Shown piece by piece: positions 34,161 to 34,607 of a DNA stretch of 34,607 nucleotides (position 1 is its first letter; each line of letters opens with the position of its first letter). A program made the translations under genes and the position numbers. The notes beneath the pieces were generated by a model, which searched no databases, had not been told where the DNA came from, and saw only the letters and a list, made by a program, of their open reading frames with translations. This stretch comes from Candidatus Zixiibacteriota bacterium (GTDB lineage Bacteria; Zixibacteria; MSB-5A5; GN15; FEB-12). The stretch covers positions 1 through 34,607 of the forward strand of contig JAJRUL010000159.1 of the NCBI GenBank assembly GCA_024277795.1, given 5' to 3'.

Positions 34161-34607
34161 CTATTTTGATTCGTCTGATTGATCAGATTCTTTTGATTGA
34201 TCAACAGGAGCAGTAACAGGTGGCACATCATGCAATGGAGGTGGTGCAGGGGCAGGGGCCTCCGTTTGAGTAGATCGCTTATGCCACATCACATATGTCT
34301 TAAAACCGAAACGAGTCAAAATTGCCGCACCAATCCCTGAAAGGCAGGCGTAGAACGAAAAAACACCGGCGGAAAATGCTAGAACGCCAGCAAATACTCC
34401 CCCTGTCTCTCCCCCGTGGGCATCGAGCAAAGCAACAATTATCCATACCGACATCAATAGAAAAGTCCCGACAAATGCGTTGAACAGCTCCCCTTTACGA
34501 CTTCCAAGATATTTTTCTGCAACCTTACGCCCGATCCTTTGTCCGAAAGATACAAATCCAAGCAACATAGCAAAAACATAAGCCAGAAGGACAAACGGAA
34601 TTAACAA
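34161..34607 (-). CDS. Membrane protein with Pro-rich tail, 5' end outside window
   Basis: The frame is open to the right edge, so the track's first residue (codon TTG) is not a real start. The visible 148 residues show about four hydrophobic helices ('IPFVLLAYVFAMLLGFVSFG', 'FVGTFLLMSVWIIVALL', 'FAGVLAFSAGVFSFYACL') and a 'GIGAAILTRFG' turn. A Pro/Ala then Ser/Asp/Glu-rich hydrophilic tail follows (PAPAPPPLHDVPP, SKESDQSDESK). The helix pattern and GIGAAILTRFG recall the membrane half of bactofilin-like 'polymer-forming cytoskeletal' fusion proteins, but the soluble half is not in view, so this is a weak guess. It is probably co-transcribed with the toast-rack gene. Confidence 0.65.
   Translation of the reverse strand: MLIPFVLLAYVFAMLLGFVSFGQRIGRKVAEKYLGSRKGELFNAFVGTFLLMSVWIIVALLDAHGGETGGVFAGVLAFSAGVFSFYACLSGIGAAILTRFGFKTYVMWHKRSTQTEAPAPAPPPLHDVPPVTAPVDQSKESDQSDESK

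Noticed and set aside
1-34607. Search for phage, transposase, integrase, toxin-antitoxin or defence genes
   Set aside because: None of the translated ORFs shows such domains, and no direct or terminal inverted repeats of an IS were noticed.

Overview
The window looks like a chromosomal piece of an uncultured, AT-rich bacterium of the FCB superphylum (Zixibacteria, Marinimicrobia or a relative; this placement is inference). Three things point there. Two secreted proteins carry the C-terminal 'NYPNPFNP' sorting/FlgD-like domain. The primary sigma factor is short and lacks region 1.1, as in Bacteroidetes. There are large multiheme cytochromes and a DUF3078-type outer-membrane protein. No phage, transposase, CRISPR array or other mobile gene was seen.

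Left part (1-9674, all minus strand): a tightly overlapping operon runs leftward from 5584 and encodes a predicted electron conduit. It contains a membrane-tethered ferredoxin/FAD oxidoreductase, a five-helix cytochrome b-like protein, a 17-heme and a 22-heme cytochrome c, and the start of a further exported protein cut by the window edge. To its right are a degenerate receiver-HDOD protein, pyruvate kinase (pyk) and a nucleoside phosphorylase.

Middle part (9.7-18.4 kb): a lipoprotein with six tandem ~87-aa repeats faces a secreted beta-helix protein with calcium-type repeats and a sorting domain. Then come tRNA-Leu(CAG), a GT-C membrane glycosyltransferase-like protein, the primary sigma factor and a DegP/HtrA protease with a good sigma70-type promoter.

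Right-centre (18.4-24.9 kb, plus strand): a compact operon encodes a class II aldolase, an aminotransferase homologue that lacks the catalytic lysine, folB, folK, a deoxynucleoside kinase and panB (folate, nucleotide and pantothenate metabolism). MscS and a DUF3078 outer-membrane protein follow, ending at a bidirectional terminator.

Right end (24.9-34.6 kb, minus strand): a polytopic membrane protein with TPRs, a membrane-anchored kinase-pseudokinase, a sorting-domain secreted protein, an HtrA protease overlapping an HtrA-like pseudoprotease, a toast-rack adhesin-like protein and a partial membrane protein.

The most noteworthy signals are the 39-heme conduit operon, the Lys-to-Tyr aminotransferase homologue inside the folate operon, the kinase-pseudokinase fusion, and the protease-pseudoprotease pair. 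The last three put an inactivated enzyme copy next to active partners or in a conserved metabolic operon.
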